The notes beneath the pieces are model-generated. The model ran no database searches. It worked only from the letters and a program-made list of their open reading frames with translations, and had not been told where the DNA came from. This document shows positions 17,972-26,158 of a DNA stretch of 64,000 bases, piece by piece. The position numbers and the translations under genes are program-made. Position 1 is the first letter of the stretch. Each line of letters begins with the position of its first letter. Source of the stretch: Candidatus Borrarchaeum yapensis (GTDB taxonomy: Archaea > Asgardarchaeota > Sifarchaeia > Borrarchaeales > Borrarchaeaceae); contig JAEOSF010000008.1 in assembly GCA_016840515.1 (NCBI GenBank), forward strand, positions 1 through 64,000, given 5' to 3'.

Positions 17972-18679
17972 TTGGTATTTATGATCCCAAATCCCAATTC
18001 TAAATCTTCTCTTTCAATTGTTATTCCAGCGTTCAATGAAGAACAATCCCTTAGAGAAGTACTTGATGCGATTTCAGTCGATATTCAACATGAGGTCATA
18101 GTTGTAGATGATGGATCCACTGATAATACATTTTCAGTAGCAAAAGAGTATCCTTATGTTAGGTCTGTACATCATATCCTTAACCGAGGCTATGGCGCTG
18201 CTGTTATCACTGGTTTTAGAATTGCGAAAGGTGATATCATCGTTACTATTGATGCTGACGCACAAAATGATCCTAAAGAAATCCCTGAAATTATAAAACC
18301 AATTATATTGGGTGAAACTGATGTAGTTATAGGTTCTAGATATCTTAATGAATCTAATGATCTTAATATCTCTCTAATTAAACGAATTGGAGAAAAATTC
18401 ATTAGTTTTGTACTGAGAAAAAAGTATGGACATAAGATTACTAATTCTCAAAGTGGATTTAGAGCGTTACGGAAAAATGTGTTAAAAGAAATTTTACCAT
18501 TAACAGAGGAACGTTTTGGCTTTAATACAGAGTTTTTAACTCGGATTCTAGGTTCAGGGTTTAAGGTTTTAGAGGTTCCAAAAAAAGAAGTTGAACGAAA
18601 ACATGGTAGATCTAAAATAAAAGTATTTAGAGACGGTCTTAGAATTGTATATGCCCTTATTAAGTCAATTCTTGAATAA
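17972..18679 (+). CDS. GT2 polyprenyl-phosphate sugar synthase (Dpm1-like)
   Basis: 235-residue GT-A enzyme that likely makes a polyprenyl-phosphate mannose or glucose used as donor by the GT-C proteins. Motifs are SIVIPAFNEEQSL, VIVVDDGSTDNT, the glycine-rich NRGYGAAV, the metal-binding IDADAQNDP and the later SGFRALRKNV. No C-terminal membrane helices are present, matching the short Dpm1 type. The GT-C gene at 18.7 kb follows 15 bases downstream, so the two are probably an operon supplying and using the same lipid-linked sugar. Confidence 0.9.
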   Translation: MVFMIPNPNSKSSLSIVIPAFNEEQSLREVLDAISVDIQHEVIVVDDGSTDNTFSVAKEYPYVRSVHHILNRGYGAAVITGFRIAKGDIIVTIDADAQNDPKEIPEIIKPIILGETDVVIGSRYLNESNDLNISLIKRIGEKFISFVLRKKYGHKITNSQSGFRALRKNVLKEILPLTEERFGFNTEFLTRILGSGFKVLEVPKKEVERKHGRSKIKVFRDGLRIVYALIKSILE

Positions 18680-18694
18680 AAGAGCTGAATACGC

Positions 18695-19993
18695 GTGAAC
18701 TTTTTCAAATTTCGTTTTCAAATGAAATACACACTTCTAATTCTGATTCTAATTATTCTACTTGGTTTAATAATTCGTATGATAAATTTAACCGGTCCGC
18801 CTGTCTGGGATGAAGCATATTATATTGTACATTCAGAAGAAATAAAACTAAATCCTTTCAAACATCCCACTTGGGGAGGACATCCTCCATTATACGCTTA
18901 TCTACTTTTTTGTGTTCATCTTATCTTTGGCTCGTCAATCATTGGTTATAGAATGTTATCAGTGATTCTTGGGACCTTAACCATAATTTTAGTCTTTTAT
19001 TTTGGAAAAATGCTTTATAATGAAACAATTGGCATATTTGCAGCCTTTATATTGAGTTTATTCCCGCCACATGTCATAATGAGTCGTCTCATAATGATGG
19101 ATGTTGTCCTTACTTTTTTTGGCACTTTAGCGCTATATGGCTATTATGCTGGCGAAATAAATAACTCTCGTAAATTAATGATTTTGGGGGCATTTTCAAG
19201 CATTTGTGCAATCTTGTCAAAGGAGCCAGGGATTTTAATCCCAATGATCTTTGTCATTTGGTGCCTCATTCAAAGAAGGTTTTCGTTCTACAATGCTCTA
19301 ACGATTATCCCTCCCTATTTTGTATACGCCATTTGGAAGATTTGGGCGTTTTTAGCCGACTATCGCTATTCTGCTCACGGCGTGGATTATACAATATTAG
19401 ATTTGATTACCCAACAGGCTCAATTCGAATCATTACCAATTAGTTATGTTAAAATATTAGGAGAAGATTACCTTCTCTTATTTTTTATTATATTATTAAT
19501 TGCAACATACGCGTTCCGCATCAGAATTCAAAACAGAACTACTTTCAATATTCTGCTTCCCATAATCCTCATAGTACTTCTAGGGATCCCACTTGGATTC
19601 TATTTGATACAAGAATTTGTTTCCATTCCTCCCACTACAAGTATTGTAGATCTCATTGCATTATCCTTGTGCATCTGTTTTTGGGGACTTTTTACTCTTT
19701 ATAGTTTGCAAGAGAATGGCAACGAAAAATTTTTACTCATTTGGAGTCTTTTCTGGCCAATTGTGTTTATGCTAAATCCAAAAGTCAGTTGGCAATATCT
19801 ACTTCCTATCTCTCCTGTCTTAGCTATTCTTATTGGAAAAGAATTGTTATTTGCTTTTACAAAAAATTGGAGTTGGAAGTTATTTGGCGTCACAACTCTC
19901 TCTGGGAGCATCTATCTATATATTATGTATGCATTCACATCGTATCTTATATTTTCACAAAATGATCTTTTGACATTCCTTTTTGCATTCTAA
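18695..19993 (+). CDS. GT-C membrane glycosyltransferase, PMT/GT39-like
   Basis: 432-residue membrane protein with GTG start (an ATG start at 18722 is also possible). The first outer loop is the most PMT-like in the cluster: PVWDEAYYIVHSEEI followed by the HPP motif in WGGHPPLYAYLLF. The later SRLIMMDVVLTFFGTLALYG also fits. It lies 15 bases behind the GT2 lipid-sugar synthase gene, so it probably transfers that sugar. The membrane region runs nearly to the C terminus, with no large soluble domain, unlike the other GT-C genes here. Confidence 0.84.
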   Translation: MNFFKFRFQMKYTLLILILIILLGLIIRMINLTGPPVWDEAYYIVHSEEIKLNPFKHPTWGGHPPLYAYLLFCVHLIFGSSIIGYRMLSVILGTLTIILVFYFGKMLYNETIGIFAAFILSLFPPHVIMSRLIMMDVVLTFFGTLALYGYYAGEINNSRKLMILGAFSSICAILSKEPGILIPMIFVIWCLIQRRFSFYNALTIIPPYFVYAIWKIWAFLADYRYSAHGVDYTILDLITQQAQFESLPISYVKILGEDYLLLFFIILLIATYAFRIRIQNRTTFNILLPIILIVLLGIPLGFYLIQEFVSIPPTTSIVDLIALSLCICFWGLFTLYSLQENGNEKFLLIWSLFWPIVFMLNPKVSWQYLLPISPVLAILIGKELLFAFTKNWSWKLFGVTTLSGSIYLYIMYAFTSYLIFSQNDLLTFLFAF

Positions 19994-20019
19994 ATTTGAC
20001 ATCCTCTTTACGAGTAGCT

Positions 20020-20321
20020 AAGCAAGAAAGCACTACAGCATCAGCGTGGTGATGAATGGCGGGAGTTTTTACTTTCAACACTTGCATTGAGGGGTCTCCC
20101 TCAAGTAATATAGGTGGAATGAGTAAGGTATCAACAACAATTGGAGGGCTACTATGCACACTTGAAACCAAGGTGCATACTCCTATTGTATCCCATCGTT
20201 AGCAGTACCTACGGGGCGTAGGGATGTTAAGCCTGTGGTGATACGACCTCCGTAACCCGCCAGGGGATCGAGTCTGTCGTAGAAGCAGGAAGCCTCGATG
20301 CTTTAACACGAGGTAGCTCAC
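20020..20321 (+). mobile_element. Decayed, internally deleted TnpB element
   Basis: About 300 bases with both ends of a TnpB element but no full gene. The right end (20285-20321) matches element D end to end, including the hairpin CCTCG/CGAGG and the outer GGTAGCTCAC. The left end carries AAGCAAGAAAGC. Just inside the right end an interrupted frame still reads like a TnpB C terminus (VVEAGSLDAL, compare VAETGSLTALA in copy D). Orientation is opposite to elements A-D. Confidence 0.75.
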
Positions 20322-20352
20322 TCTATAGGGTCGGAGATCCACGGTTTTGTAA

Positions 20353-22197
20353 TCAGGTTAAATAGTCTTGTTTAATTCTCTTTACGAAATTGTATATCAA
20401 ATAACACATTGGAAGGCTGAAAATAATATAATAAAATACGGGAACCTGTAAAAAAGAATTATAGTAAAAGAAACCAGGGATATGAATGCCAATATATCTT
20501 AGTGCATCTAGAAAAGGCAAAATTCTCCCTCCCTTGTAAGCATAGTTGAATATATTAGCATATATGTTTGTTAAGGTGGCTCCTAATACAGAAACAACTC
20601 CAAAGGCTAAACATAAGCCTCTTATTATTTCTAATACTTTTAGATTAACGGAATAGTACCTTAGTACTATATAGGTCATTGCTAAAAGAAGTGTAGTTAT
20701 TGCCAAGTTGTGATTTATTTGATTAAGTTGTGTCCGGTTCATACTTGCTATTAGATCTATACTATCGTATGAGTGAAAGAGTACTTGTACTAACGTCTTC
20801 TCAACATATATCGCATATAGATTTCCAGCTACAAGGCCTGCTATAATACCAAGATTTACTTTACGTGTCAATCCTTCTTTTATAAGAGTTTCAATAAATG
20901 CGCTACTTGATAAACAGAGAAAGGGAAGCAATCCCATAAGATATCTCACATTAAAACAAAATCCTAGTGGTGTATCTTGTACAAGTGGTCCCCATCTGTA
21001 AGATGAGCCATAAAATAAAACTATCAGCACAAATGTAAATATAAGCATTTTTGATTCTAGTGGCTTCTTTCTATAAAGATATACCACACCTGGTATAGAA
21101 AAAACCAAAAATGGTGACGATTCGATCAAAGAAGAATGAACAACATGTCCCCACGCTGTATCGGGGTAGATATATACGACCAACATATTCCATAGGCCAT
21201 ATGGTAGATTCTCGATCTGAAATAGTGCTAGACTTTGTTCTGTGACTGGTCTTGCTTCTGCCCCAAAACTGTAGGGTGTTGTAAATGGATTACCAAATGC
21301 AATATAATGATAAATGAACACAGGGATGGTTGTAATGCCAGCGATACTCAAATATATCAAGAGATTTCTAAAATTCGTTTTTTTTGAACTTTCAGGCATC
21401 ATCAATAGATATGCAACAATTGGGACACAATATAGTATCTCGTCATATCGTATCATGAAAACTATACCTATACCTATAGCTGAGAGAAACAAATACCGCA
21501 GTTGTTGCTTTTCTCTAAAGAGGAAGATTAAATATATAGAAAATGTCACAAAAAATAACGAGGCTGTGTGATTCCATATCTTTATCGCGTATTCGATCAC
21601 AAAAGATCCAAAAATAAATAATATTGATCCAATAACGGCTGTAAGTTCACTATATATCTTTCCTAACTTAAAAACCAGCAATGCTGTAAATGAGAAGAAA
21701 AGAAGGCTCACAAACTTTATACCTACTTTTCCTGATCCACCTAAGAACTTGAATAATAGATAAAATGGAACTGCAATGAAGGAATAGCCTGGTGCACGTC
21801 CACTGTAGCATTGATTATCGATACATACTGAACCAAGAAAATATTCATTAGAACTAATCGTTTTTGACTCAGCGATTAGCATAACTAACGTATAATAGTC
21901 TGTGTTATCCCAACTGAATTCATATGCCCCATCTGTAACAAATAGCAACCCTAAAAGGAGTGAAATCGCAAAAAAACTGATGGCCTTCTCATTAGAACTA
22001 GTTCTTTCCCAAATGCTTTTCAAAAAGGTACATATCTTCTCTGGAGTAGTTAATCCCTGTTGAAAAAACAGGGTTAATGGAATCATCAATAATAATAAAG
22101 CAAGTGTAATGTACAGAGGGATTAACAAATTAGCAAAGCCTCCATTGAGGCAATCAAGATTCAATGTTTCCATATAAATATTTGTGATAGTTGTCAC
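20353..22197 (-). CDS. Large polytopic membrane protein, probable GT-C glycosyltransferase
   Basis: 614-residue protein with about a dozen hydrophobic helices. A loop after an early helix reads FSWDNTDYYTLVMLIAES, placing an acidic residue where GT-C enzymes act, and is followed by CIDNQCYSGRAPGYSFIAVP. The middle has GIVFMIRYDEILYCVPIV. It is larger than the others and its family is less clear; a lipid-linked sugar transferase is the best guess from fold and context. It lies between a decayed IS element and a broken glycosyltransferase copy, at the edge of the glycosylation region. Confidence 0.65.
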   Translation of the reverse strand: MTTITNIYMETLNLDCLNGGFANLLIPLYITLALLLLMIPLTLFFQQGLTTPEKICTFLKSIWERTSSNEKAISFFAISLLLGLLFVTDGAYEFSWDNTDYYTLVMLIAESKTISSNEYFLGSVCIDNQCYSGRAPGYSFIAVPFYLLFKFLGGSGKVGIKFVSLLFFSFTALLVFKLGKIYSELTAVIGSILFIFGSFVIEYAIKIWNHTASLFFVTFSIYLIFLFREKQQLRYLFLSAIGIGIVFMIRYDEILYCVPIVAYLLMMPESSKKTNFRNLLIYLSIAGITTIPVFIYHYIAFGNPFTTPYSFGAEARPVTEQSLALFQIENLPYGLWNMLVVYIYPDTAWGHVVHSSLIESSPFLVFSIPGVVYLYRKKPLESKMLIFTFVLIVLFYGSSYRWGPLVQDTPLGFCFNVRYLMGLLPFLCLSSSAFIETLIKEGLTRKVNLGIIAGLVAGNLYAIYVEKTLVQVLFHSYDSIDLIASMNRTQLNQINHNLAITTLLLAMTYIVLRYYSVNLKVLEIIRGLCLAFGVVSVLGATLTNIYANIFNYAYKGGRILPFLDALRYIGIHIPGFFYYNSFLQVPVFYYIIFSLPMCYLIYNFVKRIKQDYLT

Positions 22198-22274
22198 AAT
22201 TCATTTCTGCAACAAATCTGTTTAAAAAAGTACTCAATCACTTAGAGGAAAATGCACTAGCACTTTTACCAAAA

Positions 22275-22411
22275 GAAGTTTAAAAAAGTGAACATCTGTT
22301 TTATCAATATCGCTTTCCGCCAGATGTTGCGGCAGGAGGAGAACTTTCAACTTATTTCCTCATAAAAAACCCTACAAATTTGAACTATAAAGTAATTGTA
22401 CTTAAAAGACT
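22275..22411 (+). pseudogene. Broken copy of a GT4 glycosyltransferase start
   Basis: The stretch from about 22275 matches the leader and first ~42 codons of the GT4 gene at 14.14 kb: GTTTAAAAAAGTGAACATCT here against GGTTAAAAAAGTGAACATCT there. The reading VNICFI then loses one base, continues as YRFPPDVAAGGELSTYFLIK, and ends at TAA near 22411. Similarity stops soon after. This is a partial duplication that has decayed by frameshift. No TA-type or IS end flanks it, so how it was copied is unclear. Confidence 0.85.
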
Positions 22412-22464
22412 GTAAATAGCATAACTGATTTCCAGGCCCAGGCGCTTATCGATGATTGTATGTT

Positions 22465-22981
22465 TCATTCCATAATAGTTTCAAGGATAACATGGGCAGA
22501 TGTCTTCTTAACTCCTGAAATTGCTGCGAGATCTTTTAGAAAAGAGTCTAACTTAGCACGTCCAACCTGTGCAATCAAATCTAGCTCTGATCCAGTCACC
22601 CGAAATAGCCGTTGTGCTCTTAACGCCTTAATTTGGTCGTATGCTTCTTTTCGTCGTTCAGGATCGATCTGTATAAACACGAATGCTTCAGTTACAGATT
22701 CGCCAAGGGCTTCCATGGCTTTGTTTGTGAGATCTATAAAGCCTCTACCAGTGCGGATAAAATCTATGTCTCTTAGTTTTCTTAGGTGGTTGGATAGGGC
22801 CTGACGGGTTATACTTAATTCATCACTCAGTTCATTTTGAGTTAAGACGATGGTGTGAACTTTTACGCTTTTTCAGGCACCCTAGAGCGGTAAGATCAAC
22901 TCAAGTGGTGATTCCTGCAGCGTAAAGTTTTTTCAAGATTTGTAATTGTCTATCTGTAATTTTAACAACATTACTGGCCAT
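22465..22981 (-). pseudogene. Broken Lrp/AsnC-like transcription regulator
   Basis: Reading from the ATG at 22981 gives MASNVVKITDRQLQILKKLY, then an in-frame TGA at 22901-22903. A second reading frame takes over with LTQNELSDELSITRQALSNH, a helix-turn-helix, and runs on into an 83-residue open stretch from 22716. That part, with EAFVFIQIDPERRKEAYDQI and later VTGSELDLIAQVGRAKLDSF, is an Lrp-type effector-binding (RAM) domain. At least one stop and one frameshift break the gene. Recent loss is likely, since the domains are still well kept. A sequencing error could explain one lesion but hardly both. Confidence 0.8.
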
Positions 22982-23380
22982 GTTATATCCTCCGTTATTC
23001 TGTTTACATGGCATTAGAATAGAATTTACATATTTACATATTTAATTATTTATTTGTAAAAAAAAGCTTACATATTAAAAAAGTTTCGCAAGTTTTCAAA
23101 TCAAAAACTAATTTTGCTGTCAATATTAAAGATGCAATGGACACTTTTTTTGAGACTTGGTTAATAATGCGTTTTTTCTTCCCCCTAAACCGCTTTGTAT
23201 CCTAACGAAATGATAAAAAGTGCTTCATATTCAAAAAGGTGGTAGGATTACGGGCAGTGTTAAAATAATCCCTTCTAGCAAGCTATCGAACTGCGCAACG
23301 AGATTCGCATGAGAACCCCCCTTAACAAAAGATTGATAAATAGATTGAACTATACGGGGAGCAAAGCAAATACAACGAAC
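22982..23380. other. Gene-poor AT-rich stretch
   Basis: About 400 bases between the broken regulator and a decayed IS element. The first part is very AT-rich with long T and A runs. I see no coding frame with a plausible start, no RNA fold I can name and no direct repeats. Confidence 0.6.
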
Positions 23381-23744
23381 GTCAACTACCCCACCCTAAA
23401 GGGAAGGGGCTTGAAGAAGTCCCTTAGTTGATTAGAGGGCTTCCCTCTATGGGAGGCAGCAGTTGTTTGGGTTATGACACCCTGAGGTGCTCCACCAGCC
23501 CCCTGCTCTGTCGTCCCCTGATTAAAAGTCCTGAGGGGTAGGGACGGTGTCACGGACGTGTAAACCCTTACAACAGTCTCGAAGTGGACCTACTCCTTGA
23601 TGTTGGGAGGACGGGACTTGAGAGTACCCGTCATTAAAACATCGCACGGGGTTGGGTACACACCTCCTGTCTACGCAGAAAGGTGTGTGTTAATAAAGCC
23701 CGACCTCAAGAAAACTCAGCTCTAAAGGGACGGAGTTTTCTTGA
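23381..23744 (-). mobile_element. Decayed TnpB element upstream of alba
   Basis: Right end at 23381 (GTCAACTACC, then CCCC/GGGG hairpin around TAAAGGG). Left end is a strong hairpin with 12-bp arms, TCAAGAAAACTC (23706-23717) and GAGTTTTCTTGA (23733-23744). The interior has no open frame but is GC-richer than its surroundings, and a patch near the right end reads weakly like a TnpB tail. The element ends 28 bases before alba, so the alba transcript must start inside it or immediately after it. Confidence 0.7.
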
Positions 23745-23772
23745 AATGTTTCAATGAAATCGAGGTTCGTCA

Positions 23773-24054
23773 ATGCCAGAAAGTAACATCATATACGTCG
23801 GTTCCAAACCAGTCATGAACTACGTACTCGCAGCTATCACTTTATTTCACGGCAATATTAAGGAAGTCCTAATTAAAGCAAGAGGACGTGCAATCAGCCG
23901 CTCCGTAGATGTTGCAGAGATAATAAAAAACAAATTCTTAACGGATATTAAGGTGAAAAGTATAACAACAGGAACAGAAATGTTAAGAACAGAAGATGGG
24001 AATGAACTTAATACCTCAACGATCGAGATTATCTTGGAAAGAGGAGGCGAATAA
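23773..24054 (+). CDS. albA: Alba, DNA/RNA-binding chromatin protein
   Basis: 93-residue dimeric nucleic-acid-binding protein that coats archaeal DNA and RNA. The sequence has the family core [20 protein letters not shown], then [20 protein letters not shown] and the C-terminal strand [12 protein letters not shown]. The lysine in GSKP (about residue 12) is the one known to contact DNA and to be acetylated in Sulfolobus. Its normal upstream region is replaced by a decayed IS element. The KH-domain gene follows 61 bases downstream. Confidence 0.95.
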   Translation: MPESNIIYVGSKPVMNYVLAAITLFHGNIKEVLIKARGRAISRSVDVAEIIKNKFLTDIKVKSITTGTEMLRTEDGNELNTSTIEIILERGGE

Positions 24055-24115
24055 TGGATATCTTCGAAATATCCACAAAGAGATATGGACGCTTCAGTAG
24101 CGGGAGAGAGTTAAC

Positions 24116-24619
24116 ATGAAAGGACCCTTTTGCAATTTCTGTTTACAGACAGGTATTCTCTGTGGTAAGTGCCAATCTCTTATTGATTCAGGAGAACTTA
24201 CTAACGTTGATATCAGTGTCGCAATGGCGCTTAATAAACTGGAGCAAAGACATAATGAACTGAAAGATGTTACATTCTTTCGTGCAGTCGAGGTTGGTTC
24301 ATTAATCATTGTATTAGTTGGAGAAAATGATTTGCCAGCAATTCTTGGACATCGTGGGAAAGTCATTAAAGAACTTGAACAAAATCTTAAGAAAAAGATT
24401 CGTGTTCTCGAAACTTCATCCTCTACAGGAAAGTTGGTTGAAGATTTGCTAGCTCCCGCTGAAATAGCAGGTATTAATACTATCTGGCTTCCAGATGGCA
24501 CAAAAGTAAAAAAAGTTAGAGTGCGTGGGCAACGTGGAAAACTGCCTGCATCTGTGGATACCCTTGAAGATGTGGTCCAAAAACTAACGGATGAACCTAT
24601 TCGCATTGTCTTTGAGTGA
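24116..24619 (+). CDS. Zinc-finger plus KH-domain RNA-binding protein (NusA-like)
   Basis: 167-residue protein. An N-terminal zinc finger uses C6, C9, C16 and C19 (CNFC, CGKC). A middle domain ends in a KH motif, NDLPAILGHRGKVIKEL, where GHRG is the RNA-binding loop. A C-terminal part carries basic VKKVRVRGQRGKL. It resembles archaeal NusA-related KH proteins of unknown exact role in RNA binding. The stop codon TGA is the second to fourth base of the right end of element B (GTGAACTACC), so the original C terminus may have been altered by the insertion. Confidence 0.78.
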   Translation: MKGPFCNFCLQTGILCGKCQSLIDSGELTNVDISVAMALNKLEQRHNELKDVTFFRAVEVGSLIIVLVGENDLPAILGHRGKVIKELEQNLKKKIRVLETSSSTGKLVEDLLAPAEIAGINTIWLPDGTKVKKVRVRGQRGKLPASVDTLEDVVQKLTDEPIRIVFE

Positions 24620-25973
24620 ACTACCGCCCAACAAGTAGGGTGGCTTCCTGAATCATCCATTCCCCAACGGGACATGTCAAACAGGCTCTACGGGCAGTCC
24701 CTGCCCTGATGATGCTGATGATCGTGATGTTACATAGTATTTTGATCGGCTTAAAATTGTGATGGCTGAATTATGATCCCTCGCTAACATCAGTCCACAG
24801 TACGGGCACCTGTGGATTCGGGTGGCCAACGTTTTCGGCACCAGCTTCCCACAATTACTACACAGTTGTGTGGTGTTATAGGCGCTCACATATTCTACTA
24901 CAGTACCAGCTTCCTCCGCTTTGTACTCGGTAAAATGCATGAGTTGCCCCCATCCAGCGTCACTAATCGACTTAGCTACAACATGGTTTTTCACCATATT
25001 GGTGATCTGTAAGTTCTCATACACAATCAGGTCATAGTTATCGACCAGTTGCCGACTCAGCTTGTGATGAAAGTCCTTCCGCTGATTGCGTACCTTCCGG
25101 TGTACCTGTGCCACCTTTTTAGTCTGTTTGTAGCGGTTATATGAACCGTTCTGCTTCCTATCTTTCCTTCGTTGCTCTTTGGCTACTTTCTTCTCTGAGT
25201 GTCTCAACCAGCGGGGGTTCACTATGGTCTCCCCATTATTGAAGGTTAACAGACTCTTCAGCCCGACATCTACACCTATCGCCTTCTGTAGCGCTCTTTG
25301 ATGAGTTTGAAGAGCGGGATCAGGAAGTTCTACCGAAAAACAGGCATACCAGTGATCTACATCTCGTGTGATGGTACAGGTCTTGATCACACCTTCAGAC
25401 GGGATAGGACGGTGGAGTTTAATGTTGATACTTCCGATTTTCGAGAGGCGGAGTTTCTTCTTTTTATAATTGATGGCGAACCCACTTTGAGGGTAGGTAA
25501 AGGAATCATACCGGTATTTCCCCTTGAATCGTGGATAGCCTGCTTTTTCACCTTTTTTAATGCGCCTAAAAAAGTTAGTGAAAGTCTTATCTAGTCGTCT
25601 TAGTGTATCTTGAAGTACCTGAGAATGAACCGTCTTCAAAAACTGGTTGGTCTTTTTAGCGTCTTTCATTTGGTTAGCTTGCTCATTATAGGTAACTGAT
25701 TTTTTATGAGTTTCCCATGCGTTTTTCCGCTCGGCAAGACCGTTGTTGTACAAAATACGACAGGTAGTAAGCCATTGCGTTAACGTGGTCGCCTGTGTTG
25801 TAGTCGGGTACAGGCGATATTGATAAGTCCGTCTCATCACACCTATCCCTGTTGTCCCCCTGCGATTCATGTTATGGGATGTACTAGACGCAAAAACCTA
25901 TTTAAAGATTAGGGGCACTATGGTGAAAGTGAAACCGCAATTCATCCCTCAAACACGTTGAGGGGTCTTCTTG
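24616..25973 (-). mobile_element. IS605-family TnpB-only element B
   Basis: Right end starts GTGAACTACC at 24616 with hairpin CCGCCCA/AGGGTGG (24624-24643). The left end has a 7-bp hairpin CCCTCAA/TTGAGGG (25946-25964) followed by TCTTCTTG. It is a close relative of element A along its whole length. A short derivative with both of its ends lies at 31.8-32.1 kb. The right end overlaps the stop codon of the KH-domain gene. Confidence 0.88.
24677..25837 (-). CDS. tnpB: TnpB RNA-guided nuclease / IS605 OrfB (copy B)
   Basis: 386 residues from the usual start MRRTYQYRLYPTTTQ at 25837; the frame opens at 25870. RuvC residues lie in GVDVGLKSLLTFNNGE (Asp), VYENLQITNM (Glu) and ARDHNSAITIL (Asp). 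The zinc finger is CSNCGKLVPKTLATRIHRCP and then YC. All key residues are present. Close to copy A with many identical blocks; differences are spread evenly, as for two old copies of one element rather than a recent duplication. Confidence 0.93.
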   Translation of the reverse strand: MRRTYQYRLYPTTTQATTLTQWLTTCRILYNNGLAERKNAWETHKKSVTYNEQANQMKDAKKTNQFLKTVHSQVLQDTLRRLDKTFTNFFRRIKKGEKAGYPRFKGKYRYDSFTYPQSGFAINYKKKKLRLSKIGSINIKLHRPIPSEGVIKTCTITRDVDHWYACFSVELPDPALQTHQRALQKAIGVDVGLKSLLTFNNGETIVNPRWLRHSEKKVAKEQRRKDRKQNGSYNRYKQTKKVAQVHRKVRNQRKDFHHKLSRQLVDNYDLIVYENLQITNMVKNHVVAKSISDAGWGQLMHFTEYKAEEAGTVVEYVSAYNTTQLCSNCGKLVPKTLATRIHRCPYCGLMLARDHNSAITILSRSKYYVTSRSSASSGQGLPVEPV

Positions 25974-26158
25974 TGATGTAGTGATAAACGTTACTTTTCT
26001 GTGTCATCAAAAGGATTATAAGAAAATTCTAATTTCCATTTTTGTGACTAAGATTTCTTAGATTTTTGAAAAAATTGACTAGTTGTGCATTTTATTAATG
26101 CTGATTTAGGTTGGCTAAGAGTTAGTTGGTATCATAAATAGCGATGTGAGGGACTTTC

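Noticed and set aside
19947..20171. Open frame of 74 codons on the minus strand
   Set aside because: Overlaps the end of a glycosyltransferase gene and the left end of a decayed element; no start signal.
20160..20340. Structured RNA gene (GC-rich patch with CTACGGGGCGTAGG)
   Set aside because: The patch lies inside a decayed TnpB element and reads in part as a TnpB C terminus, so it is better explained by that.
22460..22804. Open frame of 114 codons on the plus strand
   Set aside because: It mirrors the broken Lrp-type regulator on the opposite strand and has no family features.
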